DNA from: Pseudocercospora fijiensis CIRAD86
Taxonomy: Eukaryota > Ascomycota > Dothideomycetes > Mycosphaerellales > Mycosphaerellaceae
Direction of reading: 5' to 3'
Assembly (NCBI RefSeq): GCF_000340215.1
Contig: NW_006921541.1
Span: 3,321,527 to 3,385,526, forward strand
Length of the DNA stretch: 64,000 bases
Part shown: in pieces, positions 24,098 through 36,200 of the stretch
Numbering within the stretch: position 1 is the first letter of the stretch
Layout of the letters: every line of letters starts with the position of its first letter
Translations under genes and position numbers: made by a program
Notes under the pieces: model-generated
The model's input: only the letters and a program-made list of their open reading frames with translations
Told to the model about the DNA's origin: nothing
Database searches by the model: none

Positions 24098-25366
24098 ATG
24101 GTCCGACACAAGAAAGACTTCAAATCTGGCCGCGGCGGCAATCACACCCATGCTCGAGCCCACGCACAGCACACACATCCAGATCGCGAGAATAATAATG
24201 GCTTGGGTGGCAACCGTCGACCACCATTCAAAGCGGCAGCATGGGATCTGAACCACTGCGATGCGAAAAGATGTTCCGGCAAGCGACTCATGCGACTTGG
24301 CTTGATGCGAGAACTGCATGTGGGACAGAAGCATCCTGGCGTTGTGGTCTCGCCCAAGGCAAAGACTCTCATAAGCCCCGCAGATCGCGAGATCCTGGAA
24401 CAATACGGTGCTGCTGTGGTGGAAGCCTCGTGGAACCGAATCGAGGAAGTCCCCTTCAACAAGATCGGGGGCCCGAACTCGAGATTACTGCCCTACCTCA
24501 TCGCTGCGAATCCGACGAATTACGGGCGACCCTGGAGGCTGAACTGCGTGGAAGCACTGGCGGCATGTTTCGCCATATGCGGGCATTCGGATTGGGCAGA
24601 GGAAATTTTGAGCACGTTTTCGTACGGACAGTCGTTTCTTGACATCAACGAGGAAGTGCTCGCAAAGTATGCGGCGTGCAAGGATGAAGAGGAAGTCAAG
24701 CAGTGCGAAGAGTCGTGGCTGGCGCAGATCGAGAATGAATGGAAAGAGGATCGAGAAGCAAGAGAGGATAACAAGGACGATGCTTGGGCGGGTGGAAATC
24801 TGAATCGGAGAGGACCGAGACCAGTCCAGGGCAATGGCCTTGACAGTGAAGAAGGACGTGATGATGAGGAAGACGATGATAGCGATACGAGCAGTTTAGG
24901 TGGCATACAACTCGGCGGACCCAAGCCTGGCGAGACAGTCCAGGTGCATGGCAACACCGAAGATGACGAAGGCGATGACGAAGAACGAGATCCATATGCC
25001 CTTCCACCCAACGACGACGACGAAGAAGAAATGGCAGAATTAAGACGAAGAGTCCTCGCATCAAAACCTTTCAGCAACCCGTCCAAGGCAGAAGACAATT
25101 CACGACAGGCACCAGAGCGAATCCAGCGCCCTTCGCAGACGAAGAAAATCGAGTTGCCCGTAGACTCCGATGCGGAATCTGGCTCGGATGTCGGCAACGA
25201 GGAAGATGATGAGTTTGATAATATCATCAACGCTGCTCCACTCACCGATAGGGCGGGCATTCAAGCGGCTCAGAGGAAGAGGGCGATGGAGAAGGAAGGA
25301 AAGCTCAGTGCGACTTTTAGTAGAGCTGTTGTTGATGCTAGTGGGAAGAGTCTTGGGAAGCATTGA
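24098..25366 (+). CDS. TSR3: 18S rRNA aminocarboxypropyltransferase TSR3
   Basis: Transfers the 3-amino-3-carboxypropyl group from SAM to the hypermodified uridine of 18S rRNA, a late step of small-subunit maturation. Single exon, 422 aa. The N-terminal His-rich leader is followed by the conserved domain from about residue 47: D-x-N-H-C-D-x-K-x-C-S-G, then L-S-P, N-R-I-E-E-V-P-F, and L-P-Y-L-I-A-A-N-P-x-N-Y-G-x-P. The F-S-Y-G-x-x-F-L-x-x-N block ends the catalytic part. The last 200 residues are acidic and low complexity, usual in fungal orthologues. The start at 24098 (M-V-R-H-K-K) fits the family better than the further upstream open frame. Confidence 0.92.
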   Translation: MVRHKKDFKSGRGGNHTHARAHAQHTHPDRENNNGLGGNRRPPFKAAAWDLNHCDAKRCSGKRLMRLGLMRELHVGQKHPGVVVSPKAKTLISPADREILEQYGAAVVEASWNRIEEVPFNKIGGPNSRLLPYLIAANPTNYGRPWRLNCVEALAACFAICGHSDWAEEILSTFSYGQSFLDINEEVLAKYAACKDEEEVKQCEESWLAQIENEWKEDREAREDNKDDAWAGGNLNRRGPRPVQGNGLDSEEGRDDEEDDDSDTSSLGGIQLGGPKPGETVQVHGNTEDDEGDDEERDPYALPPNDDDEEEMAELRRRVLASKPFSNPSKAEDNSRQAPERIQRPSQTKKIELPVDSDAESGSDVGNEEDDEFDNIINAAPLTDRAGIQAAQRKRAMEKEGKLSATFSRAVVDASGKSLGKH

Positions 25367-25764
25367 GTGAGAAAAATGATTTCGCGCCAGTGCCTCTGCC
25401 TAGTTGATCGTCTTTCAGGAAGCGGGATGTAAAAGTTCACGACGGCTCTGAGACAAGCGCTACTGTGCAAGCAGGCCGGCAACGCACTCGATAGATTAGG
25501 ATACTTGATTTCTGCAAGAATCGGGAATGCAGAGACTTCGGCATCGACAGCACCGAACGACGAATAACACAACATATCGCTCAACTTGCCGTCAAGACGT
25601 CGCAGAGAAATGCGCTGCGCTCGCGAGAGTCGTGTTCTTGCGAGGAGATGAAACCATAATGTGTCTATTCTGGCATTAATTAGCGACTCCGAGCGTCAAT
25701 ACTACATTTTCAGCCACCACGCAGATCTACAAACAAATACGGCTATACATCCTTCCCTGCACCA
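25367..25764. other. Convergent intergenic gap, nothing seen
   Basis: About 400 bases between the 3' ends of TSR3 and the secreted-protein gene. No gene or repeat recognised. Confidence 0.5.
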
Positions 25765-27190
25765 CTACTTAAGCGAATAAGTCCAAGACTGCCTACACTC
25801 ATACCTATCTCCCCGCTCCCACTGGACCTTATTCGCCGTCGCCCACGCGCTCTCCAACGAATGCGAATAAATCGAGCAGTAAGTTCCATACGGCACACCA
25901 TTCTTGTGCAAATAGTAAGCATTGAACATCTTGCACTGCGGCTTGCCCGCCCTCTGGTTAGCCTGATTTTGGAGAATCGCGTAGTCGGAGCAGACTTGTG
26001 GGTTGAAAGGTCCCGGAATGAAGCGAGAGCCCATGTGTTGTCTGGGAGCGTTGATGGCTCGACCACCGCAGTTCTTGGGTTTTCCCCAGGGCCAGGTGGG
26101 GGGCTTTGCTGGGGTCGTGGACTTGGGAGTGGTGGTTGTTCGCGTGGAGGTTGGAGTTGGTCCCGAAGGAGCACTGCAGTCGGGTGGAGTGACGACGTTG
26201 GTTTTATCATATCCGTCGCTCCCGGTGATGACGATTTCGAAATCTTCGCGTTTCTGCCCATTGTTGGTGGCCATGCTGGCGTCGATGTTGGAACCCCATA
26301 GCGTACACTTGATGCTCGTCATCGAAGGGGGATTGGGGCAATTTTGCCCCCAAACGGTTGGGTAGCCTGGGTCGTAAGTTGAATCGTTGTTGGTGGGATT
26401 GAGGGAAGGGTCACGCTCGAAGAAGATGTTGAACGCCGTGCAGAGATTCCAGGAATCGCACTTTGCGGCACAGGTGGAGACGTCGTAGGTCTTCAGGGTG
26501 AAAAGAGCGAGGTACGACTGTCCGGCAACGGCTGCATTGAGATCTTTGAAGACTGATATCCCTTAGCTCATGTACTGCCGCATACCACCTTGGCATCTGG
26601 CTTACCTTGAGTATATTGGGTATTGTTTGTCGATGGCACTTTCGTTGGCGCCGCTTTTGCTGAGGAGTGGAAGGGAGGATGGGCGAGAAATGCGGATGCA
26701 GTGTCTGGAGTTGGAACTGGACCATAGCCGTCTGGCTGAGGTGCACAAGGGTCTAACGGGTTGATGAAGCCACAATAGGTGCCTGATCAAATGCGAAGAG
26801 AGCCAAGTCAGCTGCGATTCTACGCTCGAATGGCATTGGAGCCTGTGACATACCGGCCTCGGGCTGGGTGGCACAAGCTCCTGGAGCTGTAGCAGTCTTG
26901 GTCAAAGCCGGATCTGTGGTGTAACCGGTTGCCAAAGCCGGATAGTACGGTGTATATGCGTCGTCGCGCTTAGCAACTCCAGTAGTCGCTGCCGTGGCTA
27001 CACCAGTAATGGCAACACTGGACAGGATAGAAGCCGTCTCGACGCCATCGACATGTGGAATGATCGAAGGCCCACTGGGTACTGTCGGAGCGGCGTCAAG
27101 AGCAGCGAAATCAAGATTTTGAGCTGCGGGACTGGCTCCAACAGCAGCAATTAGTACTGCAAGGGCAGCAGAGTGTTTGACGAAAGTCAT
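25765..27190 (-). CDS. Secreted Cys-rich fruit-body-specific-type protein
   Basis: Three exons (26854-27190, 26606-26782, 25765-26561; introns of 71 and 44 nt) encode 436 aa. A clear signal peptide is followed by an Ala/Pro/Thr-rich region with a K-R-D dibasic site. A Cys-containing module follows (Y-C-G-F-I-N-P-L-D-P-C), then a PAN-like cysteine set (C-A-A-K-C-D-x-W-x-L-C-T-A-F-N-I). The C-terminal domain has N-C-G-G-R-A-I-N and N-P-Q-V-C-x-D-Y, with K-N-G-V-P-Y-G-T-Y-C near the end. This architecture is familiar from secreted proteins of Dothideomycetes annotated as fruit-body specific; no enzymatic role is known to me. Frames join correctly at both introns. Likely extracellular. Confidence 0.82.
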
Positions 27191-29638
27191 GCTGAAAACG
27201 AAGGACTCCTGGTAAGTCATGTGTGTATGGAAAAGGAAAAATTTCAAAAATGCCGCTGATGACCATTCAATGCTCACTTGGGGCGAACAGTGTAGCCTTA
27301 TAGTCTGCTGCTGTGCTTGGCCTCTCGGTCGACGGCAATCTGGACTCCATACCACTGAGGCACAAACTTCTTTGCCGTTGTGTGGTCTGGTCATGGCTCG
27401 GTCCACGTTCTGAGCCTACATGTGTTCGTGGAGCACAGGATTACTTCCAGTCGCGCACCCTGAATCAAGAGGGCTGCTCATCCCGACAGAATTATTCTTG
27501 ACGAGAGTCCTATAGCTGTATAGGGATAGGACTGTCCCAATAATACAGCAAGCTCTTGCATGCCTCGAGGTCGAAAACGGCAACGCATGCTCCCTTGGCT
27601 TCTGCTCGATTATCCCAGTCCGTGCTTCGTGTAGTGGGTAATTGCATGCCGTAACGGCCTGTATACTATCATCAAGCCGGCTCGTATACGCCGAAACACA
27701 GGAACGGAAGGTGAGTTCTTCGCACTTTAGACTTCATCGCTGTCCCCTGGTCGCTGACATGAGGACAGATTCCAGAACAAACGTGCTGCTTCCGACATGA
27801 CTTGATCACGACTCGGATCCCGGGAACACGAGGTTATCGAAGCGTTCCTGACGGTTGAAGACTTCCCACGAAGTCAGGAACGAAAGTTTAAGATCGACGA
27901 ACCAAAGTTTGAAGGCGGATTGAGGCAATATATGGTGTGTGCTCAAGCCACATGCGCGCTAAGTATTTGCTTCATCATTCAGCTTCCATCTCGATGTATG
28001 CTGCTTCACATTCTAACTTCCTGAAGTCTATAGCAGCAGACATTCACTTTTGGAAGATATTCTGGCCTCTTATAAGACGCTTCTCGAACACTGCAGAAGG
28101 CCGTTGTGCAGTCTACTCATGACTAGCCGCTAGTCTGTTTCATCAAGCGCGACTCGACTTGTCGTTCCAGAGAAAGCTAATAAATATAATGTACGCCGGA
28201 CTGCACTTTGTTGGCTTCACGAGATGCCGAAGGGACTTGGACAAAGGCCTCACACATTGGACTTCCAAGCAATCTAGATGGTTTTCGGCTCCTTATACTC
28301 TACGATCAAGCTCCTAGAATTCGCAACTTTTCAGCATCTAGCAAGCAGCCGCACTTCGGCAGAAGAATATAACTCCTGTCTCGGCAGGGTTTGTCTTGGA
28401 TGTTAGGAGTTTTAGTGAAAGCTTAACTAGAGGAGTGGAACAGCCGTTCCGCTAGTAATTACTAGCAATAAGCTCCCGCAATCCTCCTATTTTGTAGCGT
28501 TGAAAACCACTCGGCGGTAGTAACGAATTAGGTTAAGAAGGGCGCCTCTCTCGAGCCTATCGGTTAACTATTGCTAACTATCGTAGAAGCGGCTATTTAA
28601 CTATTATAGAAGTAGCAATTTTGCAGTAGAAGAGACTATTGTATAGACTAAGAGTTATTGCTATAGAATTGCTATATAATTACCGCTTTCTACGACTATA
28701 GCGGAAGGCCTATCTACGCTAATTACTATCTCGTCGACCTCGTTATTGTCTAGTAAACCGGTCCGGATCGTACGTCAATCCGTATTTAGGCACATTGAAC
28801 AGCTACTCTCGAATATCGATAATATTATATAGAATGCGATCCGGCCTAAAGAACGACGACGGCGGCGGCGGCACTAGTTTAGACATTATAACGATAAGGA
28901 TGAGAGCTATAAGATACCATTGTAGCTATTAGAAAGAGCCTGGTTTATATAATAAGAATGCACTTACAAAGAGCCGCGGAGGTGCTAGAGGTGCGGTTAG
29001 AACTAGCAGTATAACCGAGAAGGTTATTACGGTACCAGAAGAGGATAAGCACCGTCAAATACTAAGCCAACACTACTGAATCAGTAGATAACGCCCTCCG
29101 GAAGGTAACTACTAATCGAAACAGTAGTACGCTAAATTTCCTGACATCCAAGAGGACCTCTCGGCAGTACCAGAGAAAGCGCGCTCAGCACACACTTCTG
29201 TCAAACTCGTGGACTCGAAAGGCTGGTCTGGTCTCAGCCGAACCATGAGCACCTTACTCGTTGTCGCGATTCGATTTGAGCGCTTCCCTGCAAATGTTCT
29301 ACCATGCGGTGTCGCGTGCTGCTACAACGTGGGCGACAGAATCCGTCCGTTTCTTCTTGCTTCTGACTATAGCTGCAACGGCTTCGCAACGAATCCGCTA
29401 GAAGCTCATGTCAGGTCGGACACTCGAATCATGTTCCATGCAGCCATGCTTCGACTAATGTTCTTGACAATTGCAAGACACAAGGAAGAACTCGAAGTTA
29501 TCAACAAGCCACCAAAACGTCAAAACCAGCATCTCGAAGTCGGTTCTCGCTAGAAAGAAAAACCAGACCGGAATCCATATTTGGTGGAGCAGCAACAGGC
29601 CAAAGATCCCGTACAGGTCCGCGATCGAGAACTCTTCG
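27191..29638. other. Gene-free stretch containing a RIP island (about 28430-29140)
   Basis: 27191-28430 is ordinary non-coding DNA with only unsupported short frames. Between about 28430 and 29140 the sequence becomes TA-rich and RIP-like, with no coding frame or paired terminal repeat that I could identify; most likely a fragment of an old transposon. 29140-29638 returns to normal composition and lies just downstream of the ATP-grasp stop codon. Confidence 0.6.
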
Positions 29639-31102
29639 TTAGCACTCAAACATCTTGAGCGTGCTAACATTCAGCCTACTCCATTTCTTGCCACTGCTCA
29701 AGCAATGCAGAAACTGCATCGGCCAGTACACATGGTACAGTGCGAACCAGGGCAAAGGGTCCCAGACCTCATACGTACCATCGTTCCAAGACAAGACGTG
29801 CTCTGCGAAAGCGCGTAGCCCATGCAAGAGCTCCGAGAAAGACGTTTGTCCTCGAAGCAAACCTATGACTGGCGCTAGTACGAACTCGACGAGGTCGTGA
29901 CCGATCCAATAGTATCGATGAGTTCGAAGAGGTGTTACGATGGGTTTCATCTGGTTATCTGACGACTCGTCCAGTAAGTCCAAATAACCATCGATCAGCT
30001 CCGGTGTTCCATTGAATAGGCAGACGGCTGTGTGTGCTCTAGGATTGCATTCAATAGGGTACAGCACAATCTCGTCAGGAATAGTGGGCTTGGAATCCTC
30101 CACCAAGAAGTCGAAAGACAGGTGTCCGGTAAAGTCCTTCCCACTCCTTGCAGCGTAAGTCTCAGTGAACTTCAGCATCGCCTTGCTCAGACTCGAGTCC
30201 GCCGGCAGAGCTGCGTAATGCATCAAGAGTTCCGACGAAGGACATGCCAGAAAAGCTTTCACTTTCCCTCGCACGACTAACGAATGCGTACAGAACTCCT
30301 CCCCACGCACAAATTGCTGCATAATCCAAGACTTATCCTTCGAAATAGATTTCTCGATCCTCGACAAACTCGCCAAAGTCTCCTTCTCACTCTCCTTCGG
30401 CAGCAATACACCCCCACGATTTACATCATCCATACCAATCGTCTTCAACAAATACATCCTCCCAGCCGGAGCTTTTCTCAGTGTAGCTTCTACATCTCCC
30501 CGACTCGTAACCGTATGCGTTTCAGGAACATTCAACCCCAATTCCCTCGTCCTTTGAATAAACGCATCCTTCTCATGCAACGTCCGCGTATCCGCAGCCC
30601 CAAACTGAACAACCCGACACTTCGTCCTCTTTTCCACAATCTCTTTCGCCTCGCCATCCTCAACCGCCGACGCAACTCCCGAACAACAAACCCAAATCTC
30701 AACTTTCTCTTTCAAAATCACGTCCAAAAGTCCTTGGATATATCCTCCTCCTCCTCCTCCTCCTTCAGATGGCTTTCGAAGTCGATAAAACTTCTCCACC
30801 GCGCACGAAAACCTTCCAATCCCGAACTTGTCGAAATCCGCGCCGATGACTCTGTGACCCGCCAGGTGGAAATTTCGGGCGAGGGAGAGGCCTTTGGTCA
30901 TTCCGACTCCAGTGACCAGGATCGTTTTGGGGTGTTTGGAGGGTTGGATTCTTGCCGAGGCTTTTCTTCCGGTGGTGATGAGGCGGGCGTAGCTTAAGGA
31001 TAGGATTGTGAGATCTAGGGGTAGGAATAGCAGGCTCAGGATGATGAGAGAGAGGTTTTGTAGGGCGTGAGCTCGCCGGGGGGAGTTTGTGTCGAGGGCC
31101 AT
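29639..31102 (-). CDS. ATP-grasp ligase of mycosporine biosynthesis (MysC-like)
   Basis: In characterised pathways this enzyme joins an amino acid (typically glycine) to 4-deoxygadusol to give a mycosporine, using ATP. Single exon, 487 aa. A hydrophobic helix (about residues 17-40) suggests membrane attachment, as in fungal relatives. A nucleotide-binding N-domain follows (T-I-L-V-T-G-V-G-M-T-K-G, about 60-71). The ATP-grasp fold is supported by L-L-K-T-I-G-M-D-D, the Q-Q-F-V-R-G-E-E-F strand and the metal-binding I-E-C-N-P-R-A-H. A short poly-Gly run lies near residue 114. The cyclase gene lies 475 bp upstream on the same strand. Amino-acid specificity cannot be read from sequence. Confidence 0.85.
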   Translation of the reverse strand: MALDTNSPRRAHALQNLSLIILSLLFLPLDLTILSLSYARLITTGRKASARIQPSKHPKTILVTGVGMTKGLSLARNFHLAGHRVIGADFDKFGIGRFSCAVEKFYRLRKPSEGGGGGGGYIQGLLDVILKEKVEIWVCCSGVASAVEDGEAKEIVEKRTKCRVVQFGAADTRTLHEKDAFIQRTRELGLNVPETHTVTSRGDVEATLRKAPAGRMYLLKTIGMDDVNRGGVLLPKESEKETLASLSRIEKSISKDKSWIMQQFVRGEEFCTHSLVVRGKVKAFLACPSSELLMHYAALPADSSLSKAMLKFTETYAARSGKDFTGHLSFDFLVEDSKPTIPDEIVLYPIECNPRAHTAVCLFNGTPELIDGYLDLLDESSDNQMKPIVTPLRTHRYYWIGHDLVEFVLAPVIGLLRGQTSFSELLHGLRAFAEHVLSWNDGTYEVWDPLPWFALYHVYWPMQFLHCLSSGKKWSRLNVSTLKMFEC

Positions 31103-31577
31103 TGTGATGGATGCATTCGGGATTCGAGGGGTTGCTGGATCTCTTGGGGGAAATTTCGTAAAGGTAGGAGCTTTGTAGCTGTGAATGAAAAGAGTGAATC
31201 CGAGTGGTAGCTATGTGGACACGAGTCAAGTCAAGTCTAGAGGCTCAGAACGTGGTTCGTCTGAACGCCCTGCATGAAAGGAGGGATTGTAAGCGTCACA
31301 CTTGCATATATACAACCTCACGATGACGACGTGACACGAAAAATTTGTGCTCAATGCCCCGCGAATTGTTGTTGACCGCTTTCCTGCAATGGTTAGTCCT
31401 ATGGCTTGTTGACAATACGACATTTAGACAAAAATTGGAATCGCAATAAAGTTTTGCAATTCGTTTTTATTGTATCACAGAGAAACTCATTGATTCGTGA
31501 TAGTGTCCAAGAATGTTTTTTTTTCTCGATCGGGCTACAGAAAATGCACAGCATTAACCTGCTGGTGGGTATCTCGC

Positions 31578-33208
31578 TCAGTGAACGCCGTTAACACCAT
31601 TGGTACCGTTCATGATACCATTTGGCTTCTTCTGCAGGCCATCAACACCCTCTGGGCCTGATGCTGCCTTTGTCGCCGACTTTACGCCGTTGACAGAGAC
31701 GCCATTTGCGTGTCCGTTGATACCATTGGCATGCCCATTAGCATGACCATTGGCGCCGTTCATCTCAGTCGTATCGTCGTTCAAAACATTAATCTTCTTC
31801 AAGCCATTGCTGACGCCGTTGGTCTCGACAGGCGCGTCGTTGAGAGTGTAGCCAGTATCGCTGCTGTCAACGAAGGCCTCAAGACCCTCACCATTACGCG
31901 GGTAGGTCCTGCAGACTTCCTTGTGCTTGCGGAGAGCGGCGTGCATTTCCTCGGTAGTCACGTCGTTGAGGAAGACGCATGATCCCAGTGGGCTTGGGAT
32001 GGCCGCACGGAGCTTGCCATCTCGTGTTTTCAAGATGGCCTTGGTGCCCTTGTCGAGGATATCCTCGTTGAATTGGTGGTGGTCCATGGAAAGACCGACA
32101 CGTGAGAAGAGGTCAAGAAGACGCCTGTAGTCCTTCTCTGGGAGATTACCACGCATGTGGGCAAGCGTGGCAGAGTATGCCATATCAATAGAGATGGCGT
32201 GACCGTGGCGGAGTGGCACATCGGGAACGAGTTCGTGCAGTGGTGACCATCTGTGCAAATGTCAGTCAAGGAACCGGTGGTGGCGTTTCAATTTCCACCT
32301 ACGTGTGACCGTAAGCAATAACTCTGTCAAGCCCAATCTCATGCAAGTTGGGCGTCTCAAGCTTCAACATCTCATAGATGCCAGCCCTGTTGATCTCGTC
32401 ACATGCCTTGCGGACTTCCTGTGAAGCACCATCTGTGCGGCCGAAGCCGGTTTCGATGATCTCGGTGGAATACTTGTCCAGCAAGTCGAACGTAGGGAGG
32501 TGAGCGCAAGAAGAAATCTTGATCAGCTCGGCGAAACCATTTCTGATCTGCGCCTTTGGAAGTGTTCGCAAGAAGGTGAAATCGAGGAAGGTGTGGATGG
32601 GGGCGTGGTAAGCTCCGAGTCGATTCTTGTAATTGCCGTAGTTGACAGCAACTTTGATCGAGACTGAAGCATCGATGAGGCCAATAACAGTTGTTGGAAT
32701 GCGGATGTAGTTGGTGTTGCGGCGGTAGGCGGCACAGGCGAAGCTGTCATCAATAGTCAACCAGAGCAATTTCAAATGGTGATCACGGCCGGAATGGTCC
32801 TATATATCCGGAAACGGAAATCCTTACTCACCCAGCGACATCTGTAACCAAACCACCTCCGATGACCAACACTGGCTCCTTCCTGAAGATGCCAAACTTG
32901 TTCATTGAATCAACAATGCTCAAGAAAGTGTCGATGCTCTTGGCCTTCTCGCCAATCATGGTCTTGTGCACATCGAGCTGAATGTTGTAGTGGTCAAAGT
33001 AGCGCTGCATCTGCTCGCCGTAGACACTGAAAATATTCATGTCCATGACAGCTAAGCAACGACCCCAACGCTCGTAGCACTTAGCAAGATCCGGCTTGCT
33101 GGTATCGAAGACATTGTCGATGAAGGTGAAATCATATTCGATCTTCTCGTAGCCTTCGACGTGGAAGCCTTTGGTGGTCTCAGCCACGGTGGCCTTCAAG
33201 TCAGACAT
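31578..33208 (-). CDS. 2-demethyl-4-deoxygadusol synthase-like sugar phosphate cyclase (DHQS family)
   Basis: Cyclises sedoheptulose 7-phosphate to the core of mycosporines, using NAD and a divalent metal. Exons 32832-33208, 32303-32743 and 31578-32250 (introns 88 and 52 nt) give 496 aa. The NAD-binding [13 protein letters not shown] spans the first junction. Then come [15 protein letters not shown] and [10 protein letters not shown], typical of the DDGS/EEVS branch rather than primary DHQ synthase. Metal ligands are expected in [18 protein letters not shown] and R-H-G-H-A-I. Family members are about 400-420 aa; here a tail of about 80 residues rich in Asn, Gly, His and Val follows. Product assignment (DDG rather than valiolone) rests on the adjacent ATP-grasp ligase. 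Confidence 0.87.
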
Positions 33209-36200
33209 GATGGCAGGGTGGTCGGGGTGTATACTCTTGAAGAAACGAAAGTCTCCGAGAATTCTTGCCAATTGTATGAACAACAGAAGAGCCCAAGGAA
33301 AGGAGCTCTTTGAGGGTGGGGGATTGGAGGGACAAGGTGAAGAAGGGTCGAAGGGTCAAAGCGGCAGACAGCAGTCTTATATCCAGTCTCTAGCTCATCT
33401 TGGGGCCGCATTGCTCGCTTGCAAATTGCTTGTCAAAGAGTAATTGCATGCCGTACTTCGCCGAAAATTGTTGACCTGGAAACACCGCATGAGGCAGCTT
33501 AGATGCAGGTCCGCAGAGAGAAGCGGGTACGACAGTTCGTCTAGTCGCAGGCAACGATCAGGAAGCACTCTTGCAAGCAGAAGCATGAACCAGAATTCTG
33601 GACCGTCCTGAGCCACATGCGGCCTTAGAGAGCTCCTAGCGGTGTGTTTGGACCGTAGTCATGATGTCGTCTAAACTCGCAGAGAATGATTCCGAGATGA
33701 CGCGAAGACGTGTCGCGGAAGAAGTAGATTGTCCCTATGCGGCTACACCATTATTCTAGCACGTGGAGACTGCACGCCATTGCTCGTCTCGGCCGGCTCC
33801 AAACGACCGGAGCCACTGCCGCTCGATCTATATAAGATCTAAGATCTTAGCTCATTTTGGTACCGAGATATGGCTGGATCAATGTCGGAGCCGCCTGGAC
33901 CTGCAAGCGGAGCAATGCAGAAAGATGTGATAAGATGGGCGTCATGATGTCAAAGACTGTTCCTGTGCCGAAATCTCAACTTGCGTCTGACTTGGCGATT
34001 GTTGTTCTGGTATTTGTTCATGTGTTCAATGTCGGGTCGTACAGCTGTTGAAGGTGGTCCCTAGTGACGACATTGACTTTTCTTGGCCCAATTGGCGCAG
34101 TAATGGTGATACAATATGTGTATTGATGTGGAGCAGCACCACTCGGCATAATCCTCACACCATTGTCTCCTCTCGCCGCATCAAGCTGCATTGGTTGGTG
34201 TGAGGCTGGAATGTGGCTTGCTCTACTGCTCTTGTGTGGAATGTGGGTTGTTCATTCTTCAGCTTCCGAATGCAGGGACATGAATAAGACAAGATATTCT
34301 CATGGATGCGGGCAAAGTGGAGCCTGCAGCTTGTGAGGGAGGCATTGTCCACGCTTCAGGGGCGTCCCTCAATCAAACAAATCAGGGTAGGTGGAGTCGA
34401 TTTGCGAACGAGATACAAGCCGTTCGAGACAGGCCGTATGGAAGAGGTGGGAGGTGAAGGAAAAGGAGCAGAGAGATAACTGATCGTCGAAGTCTTCGAC
34501 CCCTGGCGGAACCCCGAACCCCTCGAGAGTCTTGGCGTGGCAGAAAACGAACATATCCACGACCTTGGAGTCGTAGAATCACGCCGAGAGCCTGCACGTA
34601 CGCGTATGCCCGTATGCCCGTACTCTACTGGAAGATCCCATGCCGCAAGACCATACGAAGCAGCTATGAGAAATAGATGCGTGGGCGTAAAGTAGCCTTC
34701 GATTTAGATTAGATACGGAAAAAAAGAGTCGAGAACGAGGCATACAGTAGCAGCGAATAGTTGCTCTACCTCCGACTTGAAAGATGGATGCCTCGACAGT
34801 ATGCTTAACAATCGAGCGACCCACTAAGCACGCACAAGACAGTTTCTACGCCTTGCAAGAGATGAGAATACGACGCGCAGCAGAGTAGGGCTGCCATTCT
34901 GCGGGATACCAGTGGCCTGGTCTGGAACTGAACAATACTGTTTCTCTCTCACGAGCCGTCTACCTTCAATCAAGCGGAATTTGAGGTCTCTACAGCTCAT
35001 TGCCCTGAGACGGCATGCATCGCAAGCTTATGCAAAATGCGAAGTGCTATTCTACTAGCCATAGCAAGCAAAACGTCAGTCAAGGCGAGAGAATCGCCAC
35101 CATCCACCCACGAGTACCTCGCAAGTCCCGAAGAGACGGGAAGGCAACACAATGCAAATTGGAGCGAAGCATTGCTCGGGACTTCTGGCTCGAAAATCCT
35201 GTTACTACTGCTTGCTGTAATGGAGAACAAATTCGTCCTCTATCCCAAATCTCACTTCTCCTCGTCCCCTCTCTTAATTCATCTCCGACCTTGCGAAGAA
35301 TAGGTGGTAAGTGTGCATCTGCCCTCATCGGCCCTGCTGATTCCAGAGAGAAATTCATTCGGAGGGACCATTTATGAGAGGATCACATTCGTTACTTCAC
35401 GATTTGTTGACATTAACCTTGTCTAGCGAGTTTCCCCCGGAAACCTCGACCTACACCCCTCTACCCGAGTGTCTCGCTAAGGGAGGGTGCTCACGACGGG
35501 ATGCGTTGGCCGTTAGAGAGGGTTGTATGAACACTCGGCTTCGCCCCAAGCACCGCAGTGGCACGAGTTCAAGCGGAGCTGCGACTTCCTCATTCAACGC
35601 AGGTGAGCGAGATCGTAATTTCACCAGTCTCGATTCATGAACTGGATCAAACTTGGGATCCTACAACTTTGCCACAAGCACCGCGGTATCAAGATTTCAA
35701 GCGAAGCTCTTGAGACAAGGATTGAATTTGGGTGAGCGAAGCCTTCTTCAAAGATGAATCCACATCAAAATCTTCACGAGGCGAAAGAGACATAATGACC
35801 ATTGTCTCGGAATTAAGCAGCACAAGACGCTTTTACGAGATCGAAGACGATGCGGTATCATCGATTACAGACCTCTAAATTCCTGCCTCTTCGAAGCTAC
35901 CAATTGTCACGCGAGGGACGAATCAGTAGGTCAGCAATGGTATGGTATTGGTGAAGTATCTACGGTGCTGGAAGTATGTACCAGGCCGACGTGTCCGGCG
36001 CCTGCCGTAACAGCACCCCCGTCCGTAAGAACGAAAGCTAGCGTACTAGGACAGCCGTGCCCCTTCTTCGCGTACTTATTCCTACCCTCCGTTTTCCTTA
36101 CCTAATATATCTTATAAGTATAGTACTTCTTAGGAAGATTCTCTCGCTCTATTATCCTACCGCTAATTCTAATTACGCCTACTAGTAGGTGCAAATTCTA

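Noticed and set aside
24520..25260. 246-aa minus-strand frame with Ser-rich runs
   Set aside because: It is the antisense of the acidic tail of TSR3; the Ser runs are complements of GAT/GAA codons.
33857..34051. Short ORF downstream of a TATA-like box
   Set aside because: 64 codons without similarity; the TATA-like sequence alone is weak evidence.
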